From contig NC_090119.1 in assembly GCF_023973825.1 (NCBI RefSeq), positions 477,001 through 541,000 of the forward strand: a stretch of 64,000 nucleotides of DNA. Direction: 5' to 3'. Below, piece by piece: positions 18,523-29,957 of the stretch (its first letter is position 1; each line of letters starts with the position of its first letter). The DNA comes from Plasmodium brasilianum (lineage: Eukaryota; Apicomplexa; Aconoidasida; Haemosporida; Plasmodiidae). The notes below the pieces were generated by a model. The model ran no database searches and was not told the origin of the DNA. It saw nothing but the letters and a program-made list of their open reading frames with translations. The translations under genes were made by a program, and so were the position numbers.

Positions 18523-21390
18523 TTTCTACTTTTTAAGGTAAAAAAAAAAAAATTGCAATATTTTAAAGTATACGAAAAATATAAAAATATTCGAGGGAAG
18601 TTTTATGATGTGTGCATTTTTCTTTTTAACATTTATTTCTTTATTTTACCCAGAAAAAAAATAGAATTTTCGAATCTATCGTGAATCATTCAGTTAATTA
18701 TAAATGGGAAATTTGAAATTGAAATTATAAAACAAAAAAAAAAAAAAAATAAATAAATAATAATAAATAAAACAAATCAAAATAAAACAACAGTAAAAGT
18801 AACAATAATAATGAAGCAAAAACGTAACAATTTACTTTTAAATTCATAAAAGTCTACTTCATTACATTGTAGAAATGTGAATTTGGAAAAAAAAAAAAAA
18901 AGAGAAGGATTACACAACAAAATAAGAAAGCAAGAAAGAAAATATGAGGGTTTTAAGTGCACTAAAAAAATTGGTTCATTCATGAAATTAATTTCATTAA
19001 TACTTTTTTTTTAATGTTTTACATTATATAAAGCGTGAATCGTTCTAATCACTTTTGGACTCGGAAATGAACAATTGTTCATTATGTGCAAAACCAAAAT
19101 AAATAAATATCTTCTTTTTAAAAAAAAAAAAAAAAAATTAATAAGATCTTTATTTTCAAAATAATTTAATATCAATTATAACAACTCCATAATAGCTATA
19201 ATTGTTTAATTAATAACTCTAAAATGTGGAAAATAAGAAGCAAACTGCGTACCTCCAACATTATGTAGTTCTATGGGATTTTCCTCTAAAATTGCTATTT
19301 TCCTAGTTTCATATATAATCATTTTTCATTTTATCAACTATAGTATTTTTATTATACTATATAAATAAATATAGAGAAGAGGGAGAAATAAAATTTATCT
19401 TATTAATATAAAAAAAAAAAAAAAAAAATTAAAGTTAAAAAAATATTAAAAGAATTTTTTAAAATATTTGAAAAAATTACATGGAAAAAGGTATATTTTC
19501 TTATTCCATTTAATATTATACACCAATTTAGGTAGAGCTAAAAAAAAAAAAAATTAAGTTAAAATAATAATTTTCATTTTTAAAATTAATATATTCAATT
19601 TTGAATTATACATATAAAGATTAACATATAATCCACTAAAATAATAGAAGACAATTAATTTTAAATGGATATGTAGATTGTGAATTGGCTATTCATTAAA
19701 CTATTCAATACTTTTTTTGCATCAGCTTTTTTTTTTTTTGCAGAACAGTTCTGTACATAGATTCATTCTCCCCTACTGCTTAAATTGCTACTTAAAATTC
19801 TGCTTTAAATATATAATCACAAATTAGTACGTAATTATTTATAAAAACAAATTTACTGTTTCATGACTTACGATAATTTAATAGTTAGAAATATAGCCTC
19901 TTATTTAACATGCTAAGGTATATTCTTTTTTTTATTTTATTATATTTTATTTTTTCTTATTTTTTTTTATTTTATTATATTTTATATTTTATATTTTATT
20001 TATTTATTTGTTTGTTTGTTTTTTTTTTTTTTTTTTTTGATTCACCTCAAATTGTTACCGATGTTATTATTACTCAAAAAAAAAAAAAAAAATAGTCCTA
20101 TTGATATGTTAATATTTATGTCGAAATATAATGTTGTCATGGTTCCGATAGCGCACTTTAATTTATTTACATTTTGTATGCTTTTTACTCTCATAAGCTA
20201 ATTATTTTAATATTTATGTATGTAATGAACATTTATTTATATGTACCAATATGCATATGTATGTGCTGTCCATCAGACAAATGGAGGTTACCTCGATCGT
20301 AGATGCAATTTTTTGAAGCATAAAGCAATATTGGCTCATATTTACTATTATATCCTTTCACTAAGTCTTCTTTTAAAATTTTAATATATCATCGCTTCTA
20401 ACTGCGGATGAGTGTTAATCCAGTATTAACAAAAATGTGCAAATATGTAAAAAAAAAAAAAAATAAATATCATAAAATAAAGTATAACTAAAGTAAAAAT
20501 GAAGTAAAATAAAATAACAAATAATGAGTTTTTACTATTTCATTGGAATAAGCCCAATAAATTCTTATTAAATTATAAAGGGTTTAAATAATGGAAATAA
20601 ATTTTGAAAAATATGAAATTGTTGTGTTCATACAAACACATAAGCACGTCCGAATCTTCTATAATATTTACGTATACACAGATAGACGTGCAAAGTTTTT
20701 TCGTATTTTATTCTATATTTACATCTCTGAGTTTATTTATCTTTTTTTACCTTTTTTATATTGCATTATTTTAAAAGTTTCATAAATATACATTTAAAAA
20801 AAGTTATTTAAAAAAAGATAAACAAAAATTGAATAAAAAAAAGGGATGTTATTAACAATAAAACAAAAAAAAAAAAAAAAAAAAACAAGGATATGGATTT
20901 ATATATATATATATATATATATATTATACACATGATCCAGAAAAAAAAAAAAAAAAAAAAAAAGGGGTTATAATTTAAGACAGAAAATAAAGCATCGGGG
21001 GCTAAAGTTTTTTTTTTTGTAACATTACTATGTAACATACTCGTCTTTTCAAATTAGATAAACCATTTCGTATGCGTATGTATATTTTTCCAAAACAATT
21101 AAAAAAAAAAAAAAAATTAATAAAATAATGACATGCTATTTTTACAAATACACACATACGAGAGTATTTCTTTATTAGTGATAAAAATGTAGAATTCGAA
21201 GCATGTTGATGTAATGTGGAAACGTTATGAGCTTCCCTGTTTTTATGGATTTATTTGTTCGACAGTAATAGTAGCAGTAGAAGTAGTTGCTTCGTAGCTG
21301 CTTCCGAAGATGCTTCCGTAGCTGCTGCCATAGAAGCTACCATAACTGTTGCTGTATTTATACGCAGGGCATTTTTCTCTTGAGTATTGT
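18523..21390. other. Gene-free interval at the boundary of the MSP3 array
   Basis: 2.9 kb without a supportable gene. It contains the paralogue 6 upstream block, poly-A/T runs (about 18732-18746, 19120-19137, 20019-20038, 20863-20885, 20941-20963), a (TA)n run near 20901-20923 and a short inverted repeat GAGG-TTA-CCTC near 20284. Open frames here are poly-Phe/Lys artefacts. Confidence 0.6.
19035..19125 (-). promoter_or_regulatory. Shared MSP3 upstream block, copy 6
   Basis: About 515-600 bp upstream of the paralogue 6 ATG. It reads TTTTGGACTCGGAAATG ... TTATGTGCAAAACC ... CTTCTTTTTAAAA. TGTGCA is at 19085-19090. Confidence 0.35.
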
Positions 21391-24063
21391 TTAAAATTGA
21401 GAGTTTCCGTCAAAACTTGAAAGAATAGAGGATATTTCTTTTAAAGTTTGTTTAATAACACAAACTGGAAGATTAAATTGATATATCGAATTTAATTTGT
21501 TTTGAGACGAGAAATTTTTATTATTTTTTATATTAGCAAATCTAGGTGTTAACCCTTTTGGAACTTTTACAACGCTTTTTTTTTCTTTGAATTTTTGATT
21601 TTTTTTACAATTTGTTAATATACCAAGTTCTTCAAAATGTTCAATGGCCTGATCTATGGTATTTCCTTCTAATATGTCTTTTATATAGGAGGTTTCGGAT
21701 AAGGTGCTACATAAATTTCTGAATCCCTTTTGAATATCAGCATAGGTGATTTCGATAATTTGACTTTTGCTTTTACTTTGACATTTATTATTTCCTGAGA
21801 TGTCATTTTCTTCATCTGAATTTAAATGTGAATCATTTACTACTACATTACATGATGCATATAAACATATTTTTTGAATTAAGGGTAGACTCTTTATTTT
21901 GAATAGGATATCTTTATGTTCTTCTAACGGAATTTTGTCGGTAATTTTTTTTATATCTGAAATAATTACTGCATTGCTATTAGCAGTAGTAGAATAATCT
22001 TGGTATTTTTTTTCTATATTTTTTATTTGATTATCAATTATAGTATCAAATGATAATAATTTTTCAATATTTATATTTTTTAATATATCTTGCTTATCTT
22101 TGAAATGTGGTATTTCTTCACTGTCTATTTCATTTTTATATAATACCTTAAATGGACTTTCATAACACTGTTTAGGTGTATACTCATTAAAGTTATAAAA
22201 AGATTCATTATCATTTGCGTTAAAATTTTTTCTTATCAATATATCACTTAACGTTTCATTATTATTTTGTATTTTAATAATCTCTTTTTTTAGTGTATCA
22301 TATCCAATGGAAAATTCATTTTTAAAATCTGTGAATTTTAAATCTTTTGCATTTTTATGGAACTTATTTTCTTTTTCATAATCTTGAATGGTTGATAAAG
22401 GCGTTACATTATTGTTAAGGTAAAAATTGTCATCTTCCTTTTCATCATGACTGCAACCGCTTCTATAATGGGTGTTGTTCTTCATATCTAGCTTCGCCCT
22501 TTTGGTTGTTCTGCAATTTGGACTGTTCTCATTCAGTACGTGGGATTGTACGCCGTCTACTTCGTTTACTTCTTCTTTTTCTTCTGCTTCCACCATTTGG
22601 ATGCCTTTTTGTTTCCTTTTCTTTGTAGGGACTTCTAAGTCGGTATCATCTTCGCTGGAAGAATCTTCATTTTCGTTCATCACGTCCGTTGATTGATCCT
22701 CCTCCGGATCATTCAGCAAAAGAAATAAATTCCTTTTCTCTTGTCTATTGAAAATTTTATTCATCATGACTTCCTCTCTCAATTTAATTAAATTTTTTTT
22801 TCTCTCTTCTAAATCTGATCTTTTATCTAAGAAGACCCTTAAAATTGCATCAAAACATGATCTAATATCTCCATTTCTATTAGATATTTGCCTAACATGT
22901 ATATTCAACGATACTCCTTTAAAAATTTTATTAACAAATTCATCTTCCAAAGTGTTTAATTTATTTCTTATAATGTTCATAAACTGCTTTTCGTTATATG
23001 GTTTATAAATAATTTGATTAATTTTCATGTGCGTATAATCTTTTATTAAATCCAAACTATTTGCAATACCTACTAGGATTATTTTACACTTAGAACTTTG
23101 AACACATTCAAATAGAGCTTTAACTACGTCCTCATTATAAGTTTTAGACACATTTTTCGTTTTTAATTCCATTCTCACATTTTTGATTGCAATAAAATCT
23201 AGTTCATCGACAATTATTATTTTTAAATTATTTAATTTACTTGTATAATATATGAATAACTTTTTCACTTCCTCTAAGCCATTTAAATTATACTTTTGTT
23301 TTACATTATTCAGAATTGTCTTTTTATCTTTCTTTATTATCTGTTGTAATATATCAACAAATATATCATATGGCTTTTGGCTATTAGAACATGATACATA
23401 GAAGTAGGAAGAATCCACGTTTTTGTAATTCCCCGTTACTGTGTTTTCTTTTTTCTTCCTTTTTTCCTCTTTTTCTTTTTCCTTTTCTTTTTCTATTTCT
23501 TTAATGATATAAAATATGCTGTAGGTTTTTCCTTGACCACTAGGCCCCGTTAGGAATATTCCTTCACCATCTAAATTCTTTGAGCACCTTTTCAATATTT
23601 TTCTAATTTGTTCTATTTCTTCTTCTCTTCCTACATCGCTGTTAAAATCTTTAGAGTCTAGGAGAGATTTAGATTTTTCATAAAATTCTATAAATTTTTC
23701 ACAATCATATATGTCATCAACGATTTTTTTTTCTATTTCGTCTAATTTACTCAATGAATCTTCTATTTTTTCAATTTTATCTTCTATCGTATTAGTATCT
23801 ATCGATTTCTCTTTATATTTTATTACCCCATTTTTATTTACATCTTTGCTATTTACTGTTTCTTTATTGTGTGCGTTCACTTGTTTATTATTTGTGTTAT
23901 TATTCTTGTCTTCATTATTATGATGTACATTTACTAGTGCGGCTTCTTTTTCGTTCTTCTTTTTTTCGTTTGCATCACTCGAGTTTACATTTAATTTGTG
24001 TCTGTTTTTATTTTCCTTTGTCATTGTATTGTTCAAATTTATGGTAGCATTGTTGACTTTCAT
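21391..24063 (-). CDS. ORC1/CDC6-family AAA+ ATPase (replication initiator)
   Basis: Complete single-exon gene, 890 aa, ATG at 24063. The family binds origins and loads the MCM helicase in the nucleus. An Asn/Lys-rich N-terminus (1-110) precedes the AAA+ core (about 140-415). Walker A is GPSGQGKT at 173-180, Walker B is VDELD at 285-289, a sensor-1 Asn is at about 335, and a sensor-2-like GDIR is at 398-401. A Lys/Glu-rich insert sits just after Walker A (about 190-207). An acidic, low-complexity linker (430-680) leads to a probable winged helix (about 700-870). All ATPase motifs are intact. Plasmodium has a separate, longer ORC1 elsewhere, so this is more likely the CDC6-like member (inference). 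Confidence 0.87.
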   Translation of the reverse strand: MKVNNATINLNNTMTKENKNRHKLNVNSSDANEKKKNEKEAALVNVHHNNEDKNNNTNNKQVNAHNKETVNSKDVNKNGVIKYKEKSIDTNTIEDKIEKIEDSLSKLDEIEKKIVDDIYDCEKFIEFYEKSKSLLDSKDFNSDVGREEEIEQIRKILKRCSKNLDGEGIFLTGPSGQGKTYSIFYIIKEIEKEKEKEKEEKRKKKENTVTGNYKNVDSSYFYVSCSNSQKPYDIFVDILQQIIKKDKKTILNNVKQKYNLNGLEEVKKLFIYYTSKLNNLKIIIVDELDFIAIKNVRMELKTKNVSKTYNEDVVKALFECVQSSKCKIILVGIANSLDLIKDYTHMKINQIIYKPYNEKQFMNIIRNKLNTLEDEFVNKIFKGVSLNIHVRQISNRNGDIRSCFDAILRVFLDKRSDLEERKKNLIKLREEVMMNKIFNRQEKRNLFLLLNDPEEDQSTDVMNENEDSSSEDDTDLEVPTKKRKQKGIQMVEAEEKEEVNEVDGVQSHVLNENSPNCRTTKRAKLDMKNNTHYRSGCSHDEKEDDNFYLNNNVTPLSTIQDYEKENKFHKNAKDLKFTDFKNEFSIGYDTLKKEIIKIQNNNETLSDILIRKNFNANDNESFYNFNEYTPKQCYESPFKVLYKNEIDSEEIPHFKDKQDILKNINIEKLLSFDTIIDNQIKNIEKKYQDYSTTANSNAVIISDIKKITDKIPLEEHKDILFKIKSLPLIQKICLYASCNVVVNDSHLNSDEENDISGNNKCQSKSKSQIIEITYADIQKGFRNLCSTLSETSYIKDILEGNTIDQAIEHFEELGILTNCKKNQKFKEKKSVVKVPKGLTPRFANIKNNKNFSSQNKLNSIYQFNLPVCVIKQTLKEISSILSSFDGNSQF

Positions 24064-26283
24064 TTTGATGGAAGCACTTTAAACATAGAATATAGCAACA
24101 GGTTAAATGGTTTTCTAAATGGATGAAGAGAAAAGTGGATGAGTAATGAAAAAAAAAAAGGACTGGATGCAGGAAAGGTAAGCACATTTATAAGTTCAAA
24201 AAGGAATTAAAAATACTCAGTTGTTTTTTCTCATCGAAAAATATTATGAACTTGAAAAGGAAAGGTATATTTAAAAATAGAGCTACAAAAATTTTTATGT
24301 AGTTATGTACATATATATATATATTTATGTATTAAAAAAAAAAGTACGCCAAGTGTTATTTTCTTCGTAATTTTTCATAATTCTTTTGGGGTTGTTTAAA
24401 AAGAAAAAGATATGAAAATGCTGTCCAAAATAATATATACATATATGTGCAGATATGCCATTATATATGTATGTATATTAAGCTGTAATTTTTTTTTCTC
24501 TTTTTACGACTGTATTCCATAATAATATTTCATAAATAAACAAAAAAAAAAAAAAAAAAAAAAAAAGTGAAATAAATTATAAAAATAAGTCCAAATATAC
24601 CTGACTTGTTCATATTATATTAAAAAATTGCATTAACATTCATGAAAATCGATAATAATATTTGCAATTCAGAAGAATAATATCCCTTAATTTCGTTTTA
24701 TGTAATTTTCTTTTTTTTTTTTTTCCCGCTACACATAATATACACTTATTCATAATAGTAAAGAAATACTGCCATTGTGCTCCCTTACGCATATTTTGTA
24801 TCATTTACATACGTATGCACATTCGTATGTAAATATAGTGTATGTATGCGCATCTGTAAGCATAAATATATATATATATATATATATATATGCGTATATA
24901 TATATGTATATAAAATGTTTATTTGTTTGATCAAAAAAAAGCTATAAATTCAAAAACAAATGCCATGTATATTTGCCAGGGAAAGGGTAAAAAAAAAAAA
25001 AGAAGATACATGCACAGAAAAAAATTAAAAATTGTAATTCTCTTATATTTCAAAAAGAAAGAAAAAAGAAAATTATAATTAAGAAGTTATGCGTTTCCTT
25101 TCTGACATTTTTATGTACAAATGTAGAATAAATAAATGATATGTTTTTTTATGAAAGTTAAAGGAAAAAAAAAAAAAAAAAAAGACGAGTTATTTTTAAT
25201 AATAATTTGCAAACTATTTAAAAAAAAAAAAAAGGAAAATAAGGAACACATCATAAAAGGGCAAAAATTTATTTATGGAGAAAGTTATAAAAATATATGT
25301 ACATATATATATATATACTTGCTAGGTTTACTTAAACTAGTTTAGATCTTATCTTTACTGTTTTTCTTTCTTATTTTATACTTATGAACCTTCTTCAATG
25401 AGGAGTACATGCATACAGTTAGTTTAGCAGAAAAAAAAGCTACGTTTAAGAGTAAAAAAATAAAAAAAACACATACATACATATATACATACATATATAC
25501 ATATATACATCCATATATAGATACATATATGCATACATACAAGATATAAACCGTGCGAAATAATAGCACGTAGTAGGAGTAAAACAACATATGTAATGAA
25601 ATAATAATGTTACTAAAATATTTTATTTCTAGAAACTCGTAAAGGAATCTCAGATATTTTTATGTACCTTATAAAAACATCTCTCCCTTGAACTACTTTC
25701 TTTTGAACCATTTTAAAAATCATTCAGACGTCATGATACATTTTTTAAATAAACATTTTTGTTCAAAAAAAAAGGTTATATATGTGCACATATGTATATG
25801 TATATAAATGTGTATATTCTTATATATATAATACTCCTTGTATCCTTTTTTTATGGTTACTTTTTTGTAAGAGCAAAAAAGATATGATCATTTTTTATAA
25901 TTGACGAAATTACGCATAAACGTACATTATTATACAGAAAAAAGAAAAAACTTTATACCAGTAATTTAAGAAACCAACATGAACAATAAAACTTATAGTC
26001 ATACCATTAGCTATTTAATGGATAATTTAAAAAATAAAAAAAAAATGTTATAATATGATATAAAATGAAATGAAAACTTTAAGATGAACTGTTCTTTTTT
26101 CAAAATATTCCAGAAGATCTTTATTCATTGAAACCTTATGAAAGTTTAGGAAGTTAAAAATGTAAATAAGAATAACGATAAATGCAAACATTATAAACAT
26201 AAAATAACTTAATCATAGTAAGACGGGTAACAAACTTCTCCCCCCCCCCCCCTTCATGGAGCTCACATTTGGAAAGCTGAAAT
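24064..26283. other. Divergent intergenic region between the ORC1/CDC6 gene and ispE
   Basis: Bidirectional 5' region with no gene. It holds poly-A at about 24542-24566, (TA)n near 24865-24911, a TACATA-type microsatellite near 25469-25535, and a rare poly-C run at about 26241-26252 just upstream of the ispE ATG. Confidence 0.65.
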
Positions 26284-27816
26284 ATGAAAACTTGTTTAAA
26301 AATAAAAGCATTTCTTATATTCCTTTGTATCCCTCTCCTTCACATTAATATAGCGTTCGAAAGTGTCTTTAGTAGAAGCATCCAAATTGTAAGAAAGGGA
26401 TACAAACATTTTAATGGTGCAACATTATATTTTTTTTATATTATTCCATATAGCAAAATTGTTGATAATAAATATGTATTGTTAAAGAAACAATGGATGA
26501 ATAGTAATTTAAGAAAACGCTCAAATCGCAATATATGCGAAATCAAAACTTACTGTAATGTGTACAAAGATATAAATGACAATGCTGATATATACGAAAA
26601 AGGAAACATTTTATGTAATAACAAAATGAAATTAATAATGCAGATGTTAAATAGAACTCGATGGTATGATTTCAAGTTTTTTTCACCAGCTAAGATTAAT
26701 TTATTTTTAAAATTAAAAGAGAAAAAGGAAACTTACAACGAATTATCAACATTAATGCATTCAATAAATTTAGGTGATAATATTTATATAACAGCTTTAA
26801 GTAAAGAAGATCAAATAAAATTAAGACAACTGTTATTCCCATGTTCATCTGATGATTTTCTGACGATAAGTAAAAATAAAGAATACGGTATAATGCATGA
26901 AAACAAAAAAGCAAATCAGAAAAATGATGAAAAACATACACAATATTATTTTAATTATCCTTTGAATGATGATAATATAATTATAAAAGTTTTGAAAAGA
27001 TATAGAGAAGAATTAAGTATAAAAGATGATACAAGATTTTTAGTCCATGTAAATAAAAGAATACCCATTTTTAGTGGAGTTGGTGGAGGATCGTCTAATG
27101 GAGCTACTCTTTTTTATTTTTTAGAAAAATATTTTTATAAATATTTAAAATCAAATGAATCAAAAAACAAGTTTTTAAAAAAAATTGGTAGTGATATATC
27201 TTTTTTTAGTAGTTCAGGTTTTGCATATTGTACGGGTAAAGGAAATGATGTAGTTGATTTATATGATGCTCAGGCAACTATATCAGGAAAGAGGATTTAT
27301 ATATTTCAGGTTGACGAAGGATTATCATCCAAGTCAGTTTATGAAAATGTAAATTATAGCAAAATAGTACAATACAGTCCAGTTACTTTATTAAAACATT
27401 TCATCATTAACTCAAATAGTAATAATATTATTAAAATTGTGGAGAAAAAGGAGCATATTTATTTGAGAACATTCGTTTCTCTTGACAATACAGATGTTCA
27501 GAATATTTGTATAAACGATTTAGAACATTCTGCTTTTTTTTTATTTAAGACATTAAAAGATTTAAAAGACCTTCTAATTAAACAAAACATTTTTGATGCT
27601 GTAACAATGAGTGGTAGTGGTTCATCGTTATTTTCCATAACAAAAAATAGTGGTATGGATATAAATTTGGAAAAGATAAAAGTGGAAAATATAATTAAAC
27701 AAGTAAGGGAAAAATTAAATGTAAATATAAGAGTGTATTTATGTGACCCTTTAAGAAAACAACAAAATTACTGGTACAAGCCGGAAAAACTGGCCGAAGT
27801 GATAAAGAAAAAATGA
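26284..27816 (+). CDS. ispE: 4-diphosphocytidyl-2-C-methyl-D-erythritol kinase (IspE), apicoplast
   Basis: Complete single-exon gene, 510 aa, ATG at 26284, TGA at 27814. IspE phosphorylates CDP-methylerythritol with ATP in the MEP isoprenoid pathway, which in Plasmodium runs in the apicoplast. Residues 1-24 are a hydrophobic signal peptide and about 25-125 a basic Asn/Lys-rich transit region. The GHMP-kinase fold follows: PAKINL at 135-140, ATP-loop GVGGGSSNGA at 265-274, GSD with catalytic-type Asp at 304, and SGSGSS at 443-448. All hallmark residues are present. It is far longer than bacterial IspE because of the leader and a low-complexity insert at about 195-225. Confidence 0.95.
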   Translation: MKTCLKIKAFLIFLCIPLLHINIAFESVFSRSIQIVRKGYKHFNGATLYFFYIIPYSKIVDNKYVLLKKQWMNSNLRKRSNRNICEIKTYCNVYKDINDNADIYEKGNILCNNKMKLIMQMLNRTRWYDFKFFSPAKINLFLKLKEKKETYNELSTLMHSINLGDNIYITALSKEDQIKLRQLLFPCSSDDFLTISKNKEYGIMHENKKANQKNDEKHTQYYFNYPLNDDNIIIKVLKRYREELSIKDDTRFLVHVNKRIPIFSGVGGGSSNGATLFYFLEKYFYKYLKSNESKNKFLKKIGSDISFFSSSGFAYCTGKGNDVVDLYDAQATISGKRIYIFQVDEGLSSKSVYENVNYSKIVQYSPVTLLKHFIINSNSNNIIKIVEKKEHIYLRTFVSLDNTDVQNICINDLEHSAFFLFKTLKDLKDLLIKQNIFDAVTMSGSGSSLFSITKNSGMDINLEKIKVENIIKQVREKLNVNIRVYLCDPLRKQQNYWYKPEKLAEVIKKK

Positions 27817-28360
27817 TTTCAAAAAAAAAAAAAAATAATAAAGTATATATACATGTGCACACCTTCCCAAATGAAAACTTTATAACCTAAACATATGTTT
27901 TATGTAACGTAATAAAAAATGTTCTTAAACGTCGCAATATGTTCCTTTTCTCCCCTTCTCTTATATTGTATGTACACATAATTAAGGCCATAATTAGTAT
28001 TATTTTTGAATTAATCGGTGCTTTATTCATTATACATATATTTGTAAATATATGTATGTATACCTTTATAAGTGTTTGCATTTTTTGTTATTTATTTCTA
28101 TTGTTATAATATGTACCCTTACTGTCCCTAATTTATAAAAAAATAAATTTTTTTTGGATTATTAAAATGTTTTCGTAAGGCACTTTCAAAAAAGCCTTAA
28201 CAGGTGTAAAATTAAATATACTTTAGCTTGATCATATATGCTTGTTTGTATTTTATTTAAGTACGAATCATTTCAGATTTATTCATTATTACTTGGAACA
28301 TATGTTTATTTTTTTACCTTCTTTTCACCGCCCTTTTTAAGTTTTAATTTTTAAGTCTAT
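27817..28360. other. Convergent intergenic region, ispE and bL28
   Basis: 3' flanks of two convergent genes. AT-rich, no gene or strong structure seen. Confidence 0.6.
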
Positions 28361-28726
28361 TTATTTATTTTCTTTATCCAAATTAAGGTTTTTCATTATT
28401 TTATTCGCTTCTTCATGCATATATGGTGGCTTTTCGTTTAAATTGTTATATGTTGGAACTGCTTCTGCTTCTGGACTTTTCTTTTTTTTTCTCCTTGATG
28501 AATAACCAGCGTCATATTTCTTTTTGCTTAAGTCTATATTAAATTTTTTACAACAGTAAGCTAGACCGTATTTTTTTATAGTCTTTAATCCTCTTGCACT
28601 AACTCTCATTTTTACAAATCTATTTTCTTCTTCAAAATAAATTCTTTTCCTTAATAAATTTACTCTCTGTATTCTATGAGTTTTCACACCCGACTTGGAA
28701 ATTTTACGAGCTTTCCAGTTGTCCAT
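28361..28726 (-). CDS. Organellar ribosomal protein bL28 (L28)
   Basis: From the ATG at 28726 this encodes 121 aa. Residues about 5-75 match bacterial/plastid-type bL28: KARKISKS, then RIQRVNLLRKRIYFEEE, FVKMRVSARGLKTIKKYGL and NIDLSKK. A Lys/Arg-rich and then charged tail is added. The frame stays open upstream of the ATG to about 28783 and reads RCLILGK directly before Met, resembling the Cys-x-x-x-G-K start of bL28. A 5' exon joined at the AG at 28747-28746 is therefore possible, in which case Met-1 here is internal. No targeting leader is visible on this exon. Apicoplast is favoured from the plastid-like core, but mitochondrial is not excluded. Confidence 0.75.
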   Translation of the reverse strand: MDNWKARKISKSGVKTHRIQRVNLLRKRIYFEEENRFVKMRVSARGLKTIKKYGLAYCCKKFNIDLSKKKYDAGYSSRRKKKKSPEAEAVPTYNNLNEKPPYMHEEANKIMKNLNLDKENK

Positions 28727-28888
28727 TTTGCCTAATATCAGACATCTTTTTTTTTTTTTTTTGTAAAAAGAAAGTATATATTATATGTGCATCAAGGGAT
28801 ACAAATTTTGAATAATCTAAAACGGTTTGCAAATATTGAAGAGATATTTTTTATTTATTTATTATTTTTTTTATTTTATTTTATTTTT

Positions 28889-29957
28889 CTATATATTTGA
28901 TAAATATTTATGGTCTAACCTCCTTACAGGCAGTTTAATTTCTTTAAGTGGCAACATCGTAACTTTGTTTATTCTCTTTCTGCCATCTAACCCATGATGC
29001 CTTCTGGCTGTTGACGTTCCAATCATTCGATATTTTCTGATCTGTTTCACGTGTAAACAAGAAGAGAAAATGAAATAAAATAAGAACACTTTAAACATTA
29101 AAAGGGTACAGAGTTAAAACATATATATAAGTGTACAACTGTTGGAAGCATATATTTATATAGGCTTGCAAAAAATAAAACAATAATAATACCAAGCAAC
29201 AACTGTTTTCAAACTCACCGCTAACGCTTCTTTATGCCTTTTCTTAGTATATAAGGAAAATTTCGAAACATGTAAATTTTTGCTGATATTGTTACTTTTA
29301 AATATATCACTCTTTTTAATTAACGATTTCACTGTTAAAAAAAAAAAATAATACATATATATATATATATATATAAAGTTAATATATGCTATATTAAAAA
29401 TGAAAAATTGCTAACTGTTAAATAAGCATTTGTGATATTTATTTCAAGGTTTTATTCTTTACGTTTCTTTTTTCCTTTTTTTTCTTGTATACCATAAAAA
29501 TTCTTTTGAAAATTTATTCTGTTTGCCTCATTTTTGTAAATCTAAATAAACAAAAAAATTGAATATAGTTGAATGTATAAAAATTATGTCTTATTAATAG
29601 CTCTTTGCAACTTATTATGTTAACTGGTTTTTATAGCAGCTTATGTATTTGTGCGCATTCTTATACGTGTACACGGTAAATATGTGTGTATGTATATATA
29701 TATTTGTTTATATGGGCATTTACTTGTATATATATTTGTATGTATATATGTGTGTATATGTACGCATATACGTATGTCTAAGGATACATGTGTATATGCA
29801 TGCAATGCCATGTAACTGTTACGTAAATGTTCAAAATGCATGATGTTACAAATACCGAAACTCCAAAAAGGAAAAGATATTTCAAGTTAATTATTACATA
29901 AAATATATACACATTTCTTGCTAAGCTATATATTTTATTTTTGTATTTACTTTGCAT
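28889..29957 (-). CDS. Small basic protein in four exons, possible organellar ribosomal protein
   Basis: Exons by phase matching: 29957-29913, 29541-29493, 29331-29219 and 29041-28889, giving 119 aa. Splice sites are GTGTAT/TTTAG, GTATAC/AACAG and GTGAGT/AACAG; phases 0, 1 and 0 agree. The C-terminal half (KKRHKEALA joined to IRKYRMIGTSTARRHHGLDG) is very basic and vaguely recalls bL35 (R-[FY]-[KR]-x-x-G-T), but I do not recognise it with confidence. Its stop lies only about 140 bp above the bL28 exon on the same strand, very short for separate Plasmodium genes. A strong GTAAGG donor at 28925-28920 suggests these exons might instead form the 5' part of the bL28 gene, although that donor does not match the bL28 frame. 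The first exon is the least certain. Confidence 0.5.

Noticed and set aside
29641..29843. Frames on both strands rich in Tyr/Thr/His/Ile or Tyr/Val/Cys
   Set aside because: Products of TGTATA/TACATA microsatellites inside the proposed first intron of the four-exon gene.
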